Shown piece after piece: positions 1 to 5,502 of a stretch of 15,359 nt of DNA. This DNA comes from UMGS172 sp045636945. GTDB taxonomy: Bacteria > Bacillota > Clostridia > Oscillospirales > Acutalibacteraceae. Under the pieces are notes generated by a model. That model did no database searches. It worked only from the letters and a program-made list of their open reading frames with translations, and had not been told where the DNA came from. Position 1 is the first letter of the stretch. Each line of letters starts with the position of its first letter. The DNA is taken from positions 1-15,359 of the forward strand of contig JAZTYO010000003.1 of assembly GCA_045636945.1 (NCBI GenBank), written 5' to 3'. Both the position numbers and the translations under genes were made by a program.

Positions 1-7
1 GTTTCAT
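1..7 (-). CDS. First two codons of a leftward gene cut by the window edge; possible IS200/IS605 transposase
   Basis: On the minus strand an ATG at 7-5 is followed by a Lys codon and then the window ends. It is preceded at 8 nt by a full AAGGAGG ribosome binding site (22-16). Only Met-Lys is visible, so the product cannot be read. The upstream context (an inverted repeat that would hide the ribosome binding site, then a palindrome at 107-127) resembles the left ends of IS200/IS605-family elements, whose Y1 transposase mRNA is known to have a sequestered start. Identity as TnpA is inference from context only. Confidence 0.4.
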
Positions 8-11
8 ACTT

Positions 12-76
12 GATTCCTCCTTCGTCTTTTTGTTGTGGTTGGCAAACCCACTTCTATTTTAGACGAAGGAGGATTC
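12..76 (-). promoter_or_regulatory. Inverted repeat that would sequester the ribosome binding site of the leftward gene
   Basis: Arms 12-27 and 61-76 are complementary at 15 of 16 positions (one mismatch at 14). The loop of 33 nt contains a smaller GGTT/AACC pairing. In the leftward transcript the 5' arm contains CCTCCTT and pairs directly with the AAGGAGG ribosome binding site, so folding would block initiation. This would be a translational brake, of the kind that protects transposase genes from read-through transcripts. The pairing is seen directly; the regulatory role is inference. Confidence 0.6.
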
Positions 77-106
77 TTTTTCTACTCATAGCTAAAGCTT
101 TTTGGA

Positions 107-127
107 ACTACCAGCACTGCTGGTAGT
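107..127. repeat. Perfect palindrome, 9-bp stem with 3-nt loop
   Basis: ACTACCAGC (107-115) and GCTGGTAGT (119-127) are exact reverse complements around the loop ACT. There is no T-run on either side close enough to make it a terminator. Its place upstream of the leftward gene fits a subterminal recognition hairpin of an IS200/IS605-like element, but a simple extragenic palindrome is equally possible. Confidence 0.6.
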
Positions 128-138
128 ATTCGTTACAC

Positions 139-176
139 AAAAAGAAAGACACGCTGTAATGCGTGTCTTTTCTTTT
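139..176. terminator. Bidirectional rho-independent terminator
   Basis: A 10-bp perfect stem AAAGACACGC (145-154) and GCGTGTCTTT (161-170) has a 6-nt loop and is flanked by A-rich DNA on the left (139-147) and T-rich DNA on the right (168-177). It therefore has a U-tract in either direction. Leftward it would end the transcript of the 57-aa gene after the hairpin array. Rightward it would stop transcription entering from the left. Confidence 0.8.
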
Positions 177-179
177 TCA

Positions 180-350
180 ATGATATCCGTTCCTGTGGAA
201 CGTGTGAAATATTGCTATGCAATATGATATACGTTTCGCGTGTGAAATATACCTTAGGTATATGAAGGAACGGATTTTATTTCACATTTGCGTTAGCGAA
301 ATATATCATACGGCAACGCCGTATATCATATCGCGAAAGCGATATATCAT
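180..350. repeat. Clustered palindrome array with conserved heptamer boxes (possible structured RNA or miniature element)
   Basis: Short palindromes, each different, follow one another. Stems are 189-193/197-201, 209-215/219-225, 247-253/257-263, 287-291/296-300 (one G-T pair), 308-314/318-324 and 328-334/339-345, plus a weak 231-233/239-241. Between them are boxes: ATGATAT at 180 and 224, GTGAAAT at 204 and 242, then the reverse complements ATTTCAC at 279 and ATATCAT at 303, 323 and 344. The unit starts and ends with inverted copies of the same box. Box spacing is 18-24 nt within each half. A longer stem ATCCGTTCC/GGAACGGAT (185-193/267-275) can enclose the left half. It lies between the 57-aa gene stop and the terminator, so in leftward sense it would be a 3' untranslated RNA. 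I do not recognise a named family. Confidence 0.8.
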
Positions 351-419
351 TTTATCTTGCGTCTCCACAGCTTTTTGTGTTTTAATTATTAACGTATTGT
401 ATACGCTCTGTGGCTGTTT

Positions 420-593
420 TTAATGGCTGAGTTTATCAACATACTCGCGCATTTCAGCCTTTGATTTAATGGAATGTGTGCCGTTTATCACTTCCTGCTT
501 TTGACTCTCGCTCATCATTGCAAATTTTTGCATTGCTTCGGGGTTTTGAGCAAGTATAAAAGAGAATCCCAACGGCATTTCATCACGTTTCAT
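420..593 (-). CDS. Small conserved-looking hypothetical protein, 57 aa
   Basis: The leftward ATG at 593 is preceded by GAGGTG (605-600) at a good distance. A GTG at 602 in the same frame would add three residues but has no ribosome binding site, so I prefer 593. The protein is soluble and charged, with no membrane segment or signal peptide. It starts MKRDEMPLGF and then appears mostly helical, with PEAMQKFAMMSESQKQEVI followed by a SKAEMREYVDKL segment. The pattern, a short N-terminal loop with a conserved-looking PLGF plus two helices, recalls small uncharacterised proteins common in Clostridia, but I cannot assign a function. It is transcribed away from the GH13 gene, and its 3' region is the palindrome array and then the terminator. 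The two may be one functional unit (inference). Confidence 0.75.
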   Translation of the reverse strand: MKRDEMPLGFSFILAQNPEAMQKFAMMSESQKQEVINGTHSIKSKAEMREYVDKLSH

Positions 594-617
594 AGTTGTC
601 ACCTCAAAATTATTTTG

Positions 618-623
618 ATTATA
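618..623 (-). promoter_or_regulatory. Candidate -10 box for the 57-aa gene
   Basis: TATAAT reads leftward at 623-618, about 25 nt before the start codon. No convincing -35 hexamer is present at 17-18 bp (TTACGA at 647-642 is the nearest), so the promoter assignment is weak. Confidence 0.35.
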
Positions 624-727
624 TTTTGCCTTTTTGTGCAGTCGTAATACCCGTAAATTTTTGTATTTAAATAAATGTAAGACGAAGATTTTAACGACTC
701 TGTTAAGCCGAATATACTATCCAAATC

Positions 728-756
728 TTGCACGCAAATTGTTTTTGTGGTATAAT
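728..756 (+). promoter_or_regulatory. Sigma-70/SigA-type promoter of the GH13 gene
   Basis: TTGCAC (728-733), 17 bp spacer, TATAAT (751-756), with an extended -10 TGG directly before it. The predicted transcript start near 763 leaves a leader of about 24 nt before the AGAGG ribosome binding site and the ATG at 787. This promoter lies downstream of the upstream in-frame ATG at 634, which argues against that longer start. Confidence 0.8.
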
Positions 757-786
757 ATATACAATAAATTTTTGTTAGAGGATCTT

Positions 787-2091
787 ATGTGGTATAACGA
801 AAGTGTGATTTATCAGATTTATCCGTTTGGGTTTTGCGGTGCACCAAAGCAGAATGACGGTGTGCTTCAATCCCGAATTTTAAAGGTCAATGATATTGTC
901 GACCATCTTGCAAAACTTAACGTCAACGCAGTCTATTTTTGCCCAGTTTTCGAAAGCTCGGCACACGGTTACGATACTGCCGATTTTTCAAAAATCGATG
1001 TCCGACTCGGCACAAACGATGATTTTAAGGCTGTTTGCGACAAACTGCATCAAAACGGCATCAGGGTTATCCTTGACGGTGTTTTCAACCACGTTGGCCG
1101 AGATTTCTTTGCCTTTAAGGACGTTAAGGAAAAGAAATGGGATTCACCCTATAAGGATTGGTTTCACATCAGCTTTGACGGCAATAGCTCGTACAACGAC
1201 GGTTTTTGGTACGAGGGTTGGGAAGGTCATTACGAGTTGGTAAAGCTCAATCTTGACAATCCTGCGGTCAAAAGCTATCTGTTGGACCGTGTCGGTGAGT
1301 GGATAGAGTATTTTGATATCGACGGTCTGCGACTTGATGTTGCCTATATGCTCAACCGTCAGTTTATGCGTGAGCTTAATTCGTATTGCCTAAGTAAGAA
1401 AGGCGATTTCTTTCTGGCAGGTGAGATGATACACGGGGATTACCGCGAGATTATCCGCGACGGAATGCTTCATAGCGCCACCAACTATGAGTGCTACAAG
1501 GGAATTTATTCCTCTTTTAACACAATGAATATGTATGAGATTGGCTTCTCGTTGTGTAACCGTTTCGGCAGTGAGGACTGGTGTATGTACCGTGGACTTC
1601 AGCTCATCGGCTTTGTCGACAACCACGACGTAACAAGGCTTGCTTCGGCACTTATCAATAAAAAGCATATTATTCCGTCCTACGGTATACTGTTCGGCAT
1701 GCCGGGAATTCCTTGCGTTTATTACGGAAGTGAATGGGGAATAGAGGGCAAAAAGGAAAACGGTGATGATGCGTTGCGACCCGAAATAGACACCGTGCAG
1801 TTTAACGAGATATCCGAGTTTATCTCGAAGGTTGCCAAAATTCACCGAGAAAGCAAGGCACTGTGCTACGGCGGTCTTAATATTCTTCACCAGACCAATC
1901 ATCAGTTGGTTTTTGAAAGAGCGTTTGAGGATGAGAGGGTCATTGTGCTTATCAATGCCGCCGAGAACGAGTACGTTGCACATTATGATGCCAAAGCAGG
2001 CTGCGGAACTGAGCTTATTACGGGTCAGCACTTTGATTTAGGCGCGGGAAGCAAAATGCCACCATATTCGGTACAGTATGTGAAGTGTTGA
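787..2091 (+). CDS. GH13 alpha-amylase-family glycoside hydrolase, cytoplasmic
   Basis: A retaining alpha-glucan hydrolase or transglycosylase of 434 aa with no signal peptide, so it probably acts on imported malto-oligosaccharides or stored glycogen in the cytoplasm. All four GH13 signature regions are present: DGVFNH (97-102), GLRLDVA with nucleophile D184, AGE with acid/base E213, and FVDNHD with transition-state stabiliser D281. The N-terminus, MWYNESVIYQIYPFGF, is the start of the TIM barrel; there is no N-terminal starch-binding domain, and about 100 residues after the barrel would be a small beta domain. An in-frame ATG at 634 would add 51 residues, but the promoter and AGAGG site favour 787. 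It stands alone between its own promoter and terminator. The GH13 subfamily (cyclomaltodextrinase, alpha-glucosidase or maltogenic amylase type) cannot be fixed by eye. Confidence 0.88.
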   Translation: MWYNESVIYQIYPFGFCGAPKQNDGVLQSRILKVNDIVDHLAKLNVNAVYFCPVFESSAHGYDTADFSKIDVRLGTNDDFKAVCDKLHQNGIRVILDGVFNHVGRDFFAFKDVKEKKWDSPYKDWFHISFDGNSSYNDGFWYEGWEGHYELVKLNLDNPAVKSYLLDRVGEWIEYFDIDGLRLDVAYMLNRQFMRELNSYCLSKKGDFFLAGEMIHGDYREIIRDGMLHSATNYECYKGIYSSFNTMNMYEIGFSLCNRFGSEDWCMYRGLQLIGFVDNHDVTRLASALINKKHIIPSYGILFGMPGIPCVYYGSEWGIEGKKENGDDALRPEIDTVQFNEISEFISKVAKIHRESKALCYGGLNILHQTNHQLVFERAFEDERVIVLINAAENEYVAHYDAKAGCGTELITGQHFDLGAGSKMPPYSVQYVKC

Positions 2092-2156
2092 TTGGCATAA
2101 TTTCGGCAAATAATCAAATATTTGACATTTTTAAAGTGTCTAACTGCTTAACTATT

Positions 2157-2189
2157 GCGACAGATTTTTAGCGAAATCTGTCGCTTTTT
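2157..2189 (+). terminator. Rho-independent terminator after the GH13 gene
   Basis: An 11-bp perfect stem GCGACAGATTT (2157-2167) and AAATCTGTCGC (2174-2184) has a 6-nt loop and is followed by TTTTT (2185-2189). A weaker 7-bp hairpin at 2124-2140, with one G-T pair, precedes it. The rest of 2190-2306 is AT-rich and shows nothing I can support. Confidence 0.9.
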
Positions 2190-2306
2190 ATGTGCTTAGA
2201 ATCATAACTATCAAGTGTATTGACACAGGTTAAAGAATAATTTAAAAAAATGTGAAGAAAGTTACAATAAAAGACGCGTAACGTATAAAACAAGCGTTTA
2301 GTTTCA

Positions 2307-2335
2307 TTGACTTTTCTGTTGCTGAGTGATATAAT
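2307..2335 (+). promoter_or_regulatory. Promoter of the polysaccharide operon
   Basis: TTGACT (2307-2312), 17 bp spacer and TATAAT (2330-2335), with an extended -10 TGA. This is near-consensus for the housekeeping sigma factor. The predicted start near 2342 gives a leader of about 75 nt. It is the only clear promoter I see for the long gene run that follows. Confidence 0.8.
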
Positions 2336-2344
2336 TATGAGGAA

Positions 2345-2374
2345 TATATTATTCGTGGAATAGTATGAATTTTT
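2345..2374 (+). promoter_or_regulatory. Hairpin at the extreme 5' end of the operon leader, followed by a U-run
   Basis: Arms 2345-2354 and 2358-2367 form a 10-bp stem with a 3-nt loop, including two G-T pairs and one G-C pair. TTTTT follows at 2370-2374. It begins within a few nucleotides of the predicted transcript start. It could stabilise the 5' end of the mRNA or act as a weak attenuator. The low GC content makes strong termination unlikely; the role is inference. Confidence 0.45.
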
Positions 2375-2415
2375 GAGTTTCAGGAAAAATAATTTATGGG
2401 TAAGGGGTAGTTTTG

Positions 2416-3630
2416 ATGGAGTTAAAAATGAATATTCCGTTCTCACCTCCGGATATGTCCGAACTTGAGGTCAACGAGGTTGCAGAGGCTTTACGTTCGG
2501 GTTGGATAACGACCGGCCCCAGAACCAAGCAGTTGGAAAGAAATATAGCAGAATACATAGGAACTGAAAAATGCGTTTGCCTTAATTCGCAGACCGCTTG
2601 TGCCGAGATGGCATTGCGGGTATTGGGTGTTGGTGAAGGCGATGAGGTTATCGTACCTGCTTATACATATACCGCATCGGCATCGGTTGTTTGCCATGTG
2701 GGTGCGACCTTGAAGCTTATTGATTGTTGCAAGAACGGTTACGAAATGGACTATGATGCATTGGAGTCGGCCATCACCGAAAAGACAAAAGCGATTATTT
2801 CGGTCGACCTTGGCGGTGTTCCTTGCAATTACGACCGCATATTTGAGATTGTTGAAAACAAACGTGATTTGTTTAAGTCAAATTCAGATATTCAAAAGGC
2901 ACTTGGCCGAGTTGCTGTTATGGCCGATACCGCACATGCCTTCGGTGCAAGCCGTAAAGGAGTTATGGTCGGTAACATTGCCGATTTTTCTTCTTTCAGT
3001 TTTCACGCCGTAAAGAATCTCACAACGGCCGAGGGCGGTGCTCTTACTTGGAGAACTATTGATGGAATCAGCAACGAGGATATTTACAAGAAGTTGCAGC
3101 TTTTGAGTCTGCACGGTCAGTCAAAGGATGCTCTTGCCAAGACAAAACTCGGCGCTTGGGAGTATGACATTGTCGGACCTTGGTACAAATGCAATATGAC
3201 CGATATTGCGGCTGCTATGGGTCTTAAGCAGTTTGAAAGATACCCCACAATGCTTAAGCGCCGTAAGGAAATTATTGCGAGATATGATTCGGCCTTAAAG
3301 CCGTTGGACGTTGAGGTGCTCAATCACTACAACGAAACATACGAGTCGTCAGGCCATCTTTACTTAACAAGAATTCCTGATATTTCTTACGACCAACGCG
3401 GTGAGATAATCACCAAAATGGCCGAGAGGGGAATCGCCTGCAACGTGCATTATAAACCCTTGCCGATGCACACGGCATACAAGAATCTTGGTTTTGATAT
3501 CAAGGATTTCCCCAATGCATATAAGCAATTTAAAAATGAAATCACACTTCCGCTTCACACCCGCCTTACTGATGAAGAGGTTGTGTATGTGGTTGAGAAT
3601 TTCGTTGAGATAGTTAAGGAGTACATATAA
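2416..3630 (+). CDS. DegT/DnrJ/EryC1/StrS-family sugar aminotransferase
   Basis: A PLP-dependent enzyme of 404 aa, expected to convert a nucleotide-linked keto sugar (often UDP-4-keto) to the amino sugar in the cytoplasm. Seen: the family opening IPFSPPD...LRSGWITTGPRT, the PLP-ring aspartate in ADTAHAFGA (D171), and the Schiff-base lysine in SFHAVKNLTTAEGG (K200). A later CNMTDIAAAMGLKQ segment is typical of the subunit-interface region. The start at 2416 has AAGGGG 8 nt upstream. ATG 2428, with GGAG 6 nt upstream, is an equally good alternative giving MNIPFSPPD. First gene of the operon; its stop overlaps the next start by one base (TAATG). The direct neighbour is an initiating sugar transferase, so it probably makes the first sugar of the repeat unit. 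The dehydratase that would supply its substrate is not in the window. Confidence 0.88.
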   Translation: MELKMNIPFSPPDMSELEVNEVAEALRSGWITTGPRTKQLERNIAEYIGTEKCVCLNSQTACAEMALRVLGVGEGDEVIVPAYTYTASASVVCHVGATLKLIDCCKNGYEMDYDALESAITEKTKAIISVDLGGVPCNYDRIFEIVENKRDLFKSNSDIQKALGRVAVMADTAHAFGASRKGVMVGNIADFSSFSFHAVKNLTTAEGGALTWRTIDGISNEDIYKKLQLLSLHGQSKDALAKTKLGAWEYDIVGPWYKCNMTDIAAAMGLKQFERYPTMLKRRKEIIARYDSALKPLDVEVLNHYNETYESSGHLYLTRIPDISYDQRGEIITKMAERGIACNVHYKPLPMHTAYKNLGFDIKDFPNAYKQFKNEITLPLHTRLTDEEVVYVVENFVEIVKEYI

Positions 3631-4295
3631 TGGTTTACCGCTTTTTCAAAAGGTTTTTTGACATAGTTTTGTCGCTTATTGCATTTCCTTTTGTACTGCT
3701 TGTGATTATCGTTTTCGGCCCCATTATCTATTTCACCGATAAAGGCCCCGTTTTTTACAATGCGGAACGTTTGGGCAGAAAGGGCAAGACCTTTAAGATG
3801 TATAAGCTTCGTTCAATGAAGGTCAATTCGCCAAATCTTAAGGCGGGCGACGGTTCTACATATAACGGAGAAAACGACCCTAGAGTAACAAAAATTGGAA
3901 AATTTATGAGAAAGACAAGTGTCGACGAAATACCTCAATTTTTGAACGTGCTGAAAGGCGATATGAGTTTTATTGGACCTAGAGCACATCTGACAACCAA
4001 TTACAAGGGTTATGAGTTGCTTGATGAGCCACATAAAATCAGACTTGATGTGCGCCCCGGTATTACCGGATACAGTCAGGCATATTACAGAAATTCTGCA
4101 ACTTCTGAGCAAAAGTTAAAAAACGATGTTTTTTATGCTGAAAACATTTCGTTTTGGTTGGATGTTAAAATTTTATTTAAAACGGTTATTTCAGTAGTAA
4201 AAAGAGAAAACATTTATGTTGATTCACAACCTGCACCTGTTGCAGAAAAACAGGCTGAGGCGGTTGAAACATCAAATGAAAATGTAGAGGTTTGA
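3630..4295 (+). CDS. Initiating sugar-1-phosphate transferase (PglC/WcaJ superfamily)
   Basis: A phosphoglycosyl transferase of 221 aa (bacterial sugar transferase family) that moves a sugar phosphate from a UDP-sugar to undecaprenyl phosphate at the inner face of the membrane, starting repeat-unit assembly. Seen: KRFFD, a single hydrophobic re-entrant segment at about 10-34, the YKLRSMK motif, the DPRVTKIGKFMRKTSVDEIPQ region with the catalytic Asp-Glu dyad D99-E100, then GDMSFIGPR and RPGITGYSQ. It is the short PglC-type core without the extra four-helix N-terminal domain of WbaP/WcaJ. The last ~20 residues are a charged tail rich in Glu, Ala and Val. AAGGAG lies 8 nt before the ATG, and the gene overlaps its upstream neighbour by one base. 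Whether the substrate is a diamino sugar is inferred from the aminotransferase next door. Confidence 0.92.
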   Translation: MVYRFFKRFFDIVLSLIAFPFVLLVIIVFGPIIYFTDKGPVFYNAERLGRKGKTFKMYKLRSMKVNSPNLKAGDGSTYNGENDPRVTKIGKFMRKTSVDEIPQFLNVLKGDMSFIGPRAHLTTNYKGYELLDEPHKIRLDVRPGITGYSQAYYRNSATSEQKLKNDVFYAENISFWLDVKILFKTVISVVKRENIYVDSQPAPVAEKQAEAVETSNENVEV

Positions 4296-4300
4296 GTACA

Positions 4301-5482
4301 ATGAAAAAATTGCTCATTATCGGAGCGTCTATACTTCAATTGCCTGCAATCAAGCGTGCTAAAGAGTTGGGATATTACGTAGCGGTCATTGATTATGACC
4401 CGAATGCAATCGGAATCGAGTTTGCTGACGAGTACTTCAACGTCAGTACCATTGACATCGAGGGCGTTACAAAAACTGCCGAAGAGTTTAGACCCGACGG
4501 AATAATGACCCTTGCAACCGATATGCCAATGCGTTCCATCGCGGCAGCTTGTGAAAAGCTTGGACTTTCGGGAATCTCTTTTGAAACTGCAGTAAAATCC
4601 ACCGATAAGGGTGAGATGATAAAAGCGTTCGAGAAAATGGGTGTCGAGCATCCGTGGTATCACATAATATCGTCGGTTGACGAACTTAATGCGAAAATAG
4701 AAAAAATCACCTATCCCTGCATCAGCAAACCTACCGATAACTCAGGAAGTAGGGGAGTAATGCTGATACACAACGAGAACGAACTTCGTGAAGCTGTGGA
4801 ATACAGCTCATCTAACGGACGAAGCGGTTCGGTTATCGTTGAGGAATATATGCAAGGACCTGAGGTAAGCGTTGAGATAATCACCGTTGATGGTGAGCCT
4901 AACGTTTTACAGGTGACAGATAAACTTACAACGGGAGCACCGCATTTTGTCGAGATGGGACATAGCCAGCCTAGCAGGCTCGGTGAGGAAAACCTAGAAA
5001 AGATACGCGACCTTGCAAAAAGAGCGGTCAAAGCGGTAGGAATAAAGAACGGCCCCGCACACGTTGAGATAATCCTCACAAAAGAGGGTCCCAAGATGGT
5101 CGAGCTTGGTGCTCGAATGGGCGGTGACTGTATCACAACTCACCTCGTTCCGCTGTCGACCGGAATCGATATGATAGAAGCCATGATAAAAATTTCTTGT
5201 GGCGAAAAGCCTGATATTGAACCCAAATTCCAAAAGGGAAGTGCAATAAGGTATCTTTCAACCGGATGCGGAACGATAACCGCTATCGACGGAGTTGAGA
5301 AGGCTCAACTCGTTGACGGCGTGAGAGAAATTTCACTGGTCAAAAAGGTTGGAGATACTGCGGGTGAGATTGGATCAAGCACCGACAGAGTTGGATTTGT
5401 GATAGCACAAGCCGATACGGCAGAAAAGGCCGTTTCGACCTGCGAAAAAGCACTTAAACAAATAACTGTTTCGATAAACTGA
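4301..5482 (+). CDS. ATP-grasp ligase 1 of the polysaccharide operon
   Basis: An ATP-grasp enzyme of 393 aa. Such ligases activate a carboxylate as acyl phosphate and join it to an amine or another nucleophile. Seen: a pre-ATP-grasp Rossmann domain (MKKLLIIGASILQLPA, 1-~90), a nucleotide-binding lysine and flexible loop KPTDNSGSRGV (K143), VEEYMQGPEVSVE, the metal-binding pair E256 (HVE) and E268 (ELGARMGGD), then a C-terminal subdomain (about 305-393) of the type found in L-amino-acid ligase-like proteins. I chose ATG 4301 with AGAGG 10 nt upstream; an in-frame TTG at 4292 would overlap the previous gene but has no better ribosome binding site. Substrates are unknown. Beside an aminotransferase and initiating transferase, N-acylation of an amino sugar is an attractive role (inference). 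Its Ile ATA usage is higher than in the next gene. Confidence 0.85.
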   Translation: MKKLLIIGASILQLPAIKRAKELGYYVAVIDYDPNAIGIEFADEYFNVSTIDIEGVTKTAEEFRPDGIMTLATDMPMRSIAAACEKLGLSGISFETAVKSTDKGEMIKAFEKMGVEHPWYHIISSVDELNAKIEKITYPCISKPTDNSGSRGVMLIHNENELREAVEYSSSNGRSGSVIVEEYMQGPEVSVEIITVDGEPNVLQVTDKLTTGAPHFVEMGHSQPSRLGEENLEKIRDLAKRAVKAVGIKNGPAHVEIILTKEGPKMVELGARMGGDCITTHLVPLSTGIDMIEAMIKISCGEKPDIEPKFQKGSAIRYLSTGCGTITAIDGVEKAQLVDGVREISLVKKVGDTAGEIGSSTDRVGFVIAQADTAEKAVSTCEKALKQITVSIN

Positions 5483-5502
5483 TTTATTTACGGAGGGTAA
5501 AT

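Larger units (their letters stand above)
1..131 (-). mobile_element. Possible left end of an IS200/IS605-like insertion sequence (partial)
   Basis: Reading leftward there is a perfect 9-bp-stem palindrome (127-107), about 30 nt of spacer, an inverted repeat whose second arm holds the ribosome binding site (76-61 with 27-12), and a gene start at 7. Subterminal hairpins plus a translation-repressing leader are typical of IS200/IS605 elements, which have no terminal inverted repeats and make no target duplication. The exact end is not determined. The boundary given is simply just beyond the palindrome. The transposase itself lies outside the window, so the call is tentative. Confidence 0.35.

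Noticed and set aside
180..350. CRISPR array
   Set aside because: The repeated units are only 7 nt, occur in both orientations, and the intervals are self-palindromic, which is unlike CRISPR repeats and spacers.
217..423. Rightward 68-codon open frame across the palindrome array
   Set aside because: It has no ribosome binding site, reads through the palindromes and heptamer boxes, and gives an implausible peptide; the array structure explains this DNA better.
634..786. 51-residue N-terminal extension of the GH13 protein from ATG 634
   Set aside because: The extension does not resemble a GH13 N-terminus or signal peptide, and a near-perfect promoter and ribosome binding site lie inside it, just before ATG 787.
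1390..2031. Leftward 213-codon open frame
   Set aside because: Antisense to the GH13 gene, which has complete catalytic motifs; the antisense peptide shows no family features.
2220..2243. TTGACA at 2220-2225 as a second operon promoter
   Set aside because: No acceptable -10 hexamer lies 16-18 bp downstream; the promoter at 2307-2335 is far better.
2168..2446. Leftward 92-codon open frame over the intergenic region
   Set aside because: It crosses the terminator, the operon promoter and the start of the aminotransferase gene, and has no ribosome binding site or recognisable sequence.
4292..4300. TTG start for ATP-grasp 1, three codons upstream
   Set aside because: ATG 4301 follows directly in frame, gives the typical MKKLLIIG start, and the AGAGG site would be only 1 nt from the TTG.
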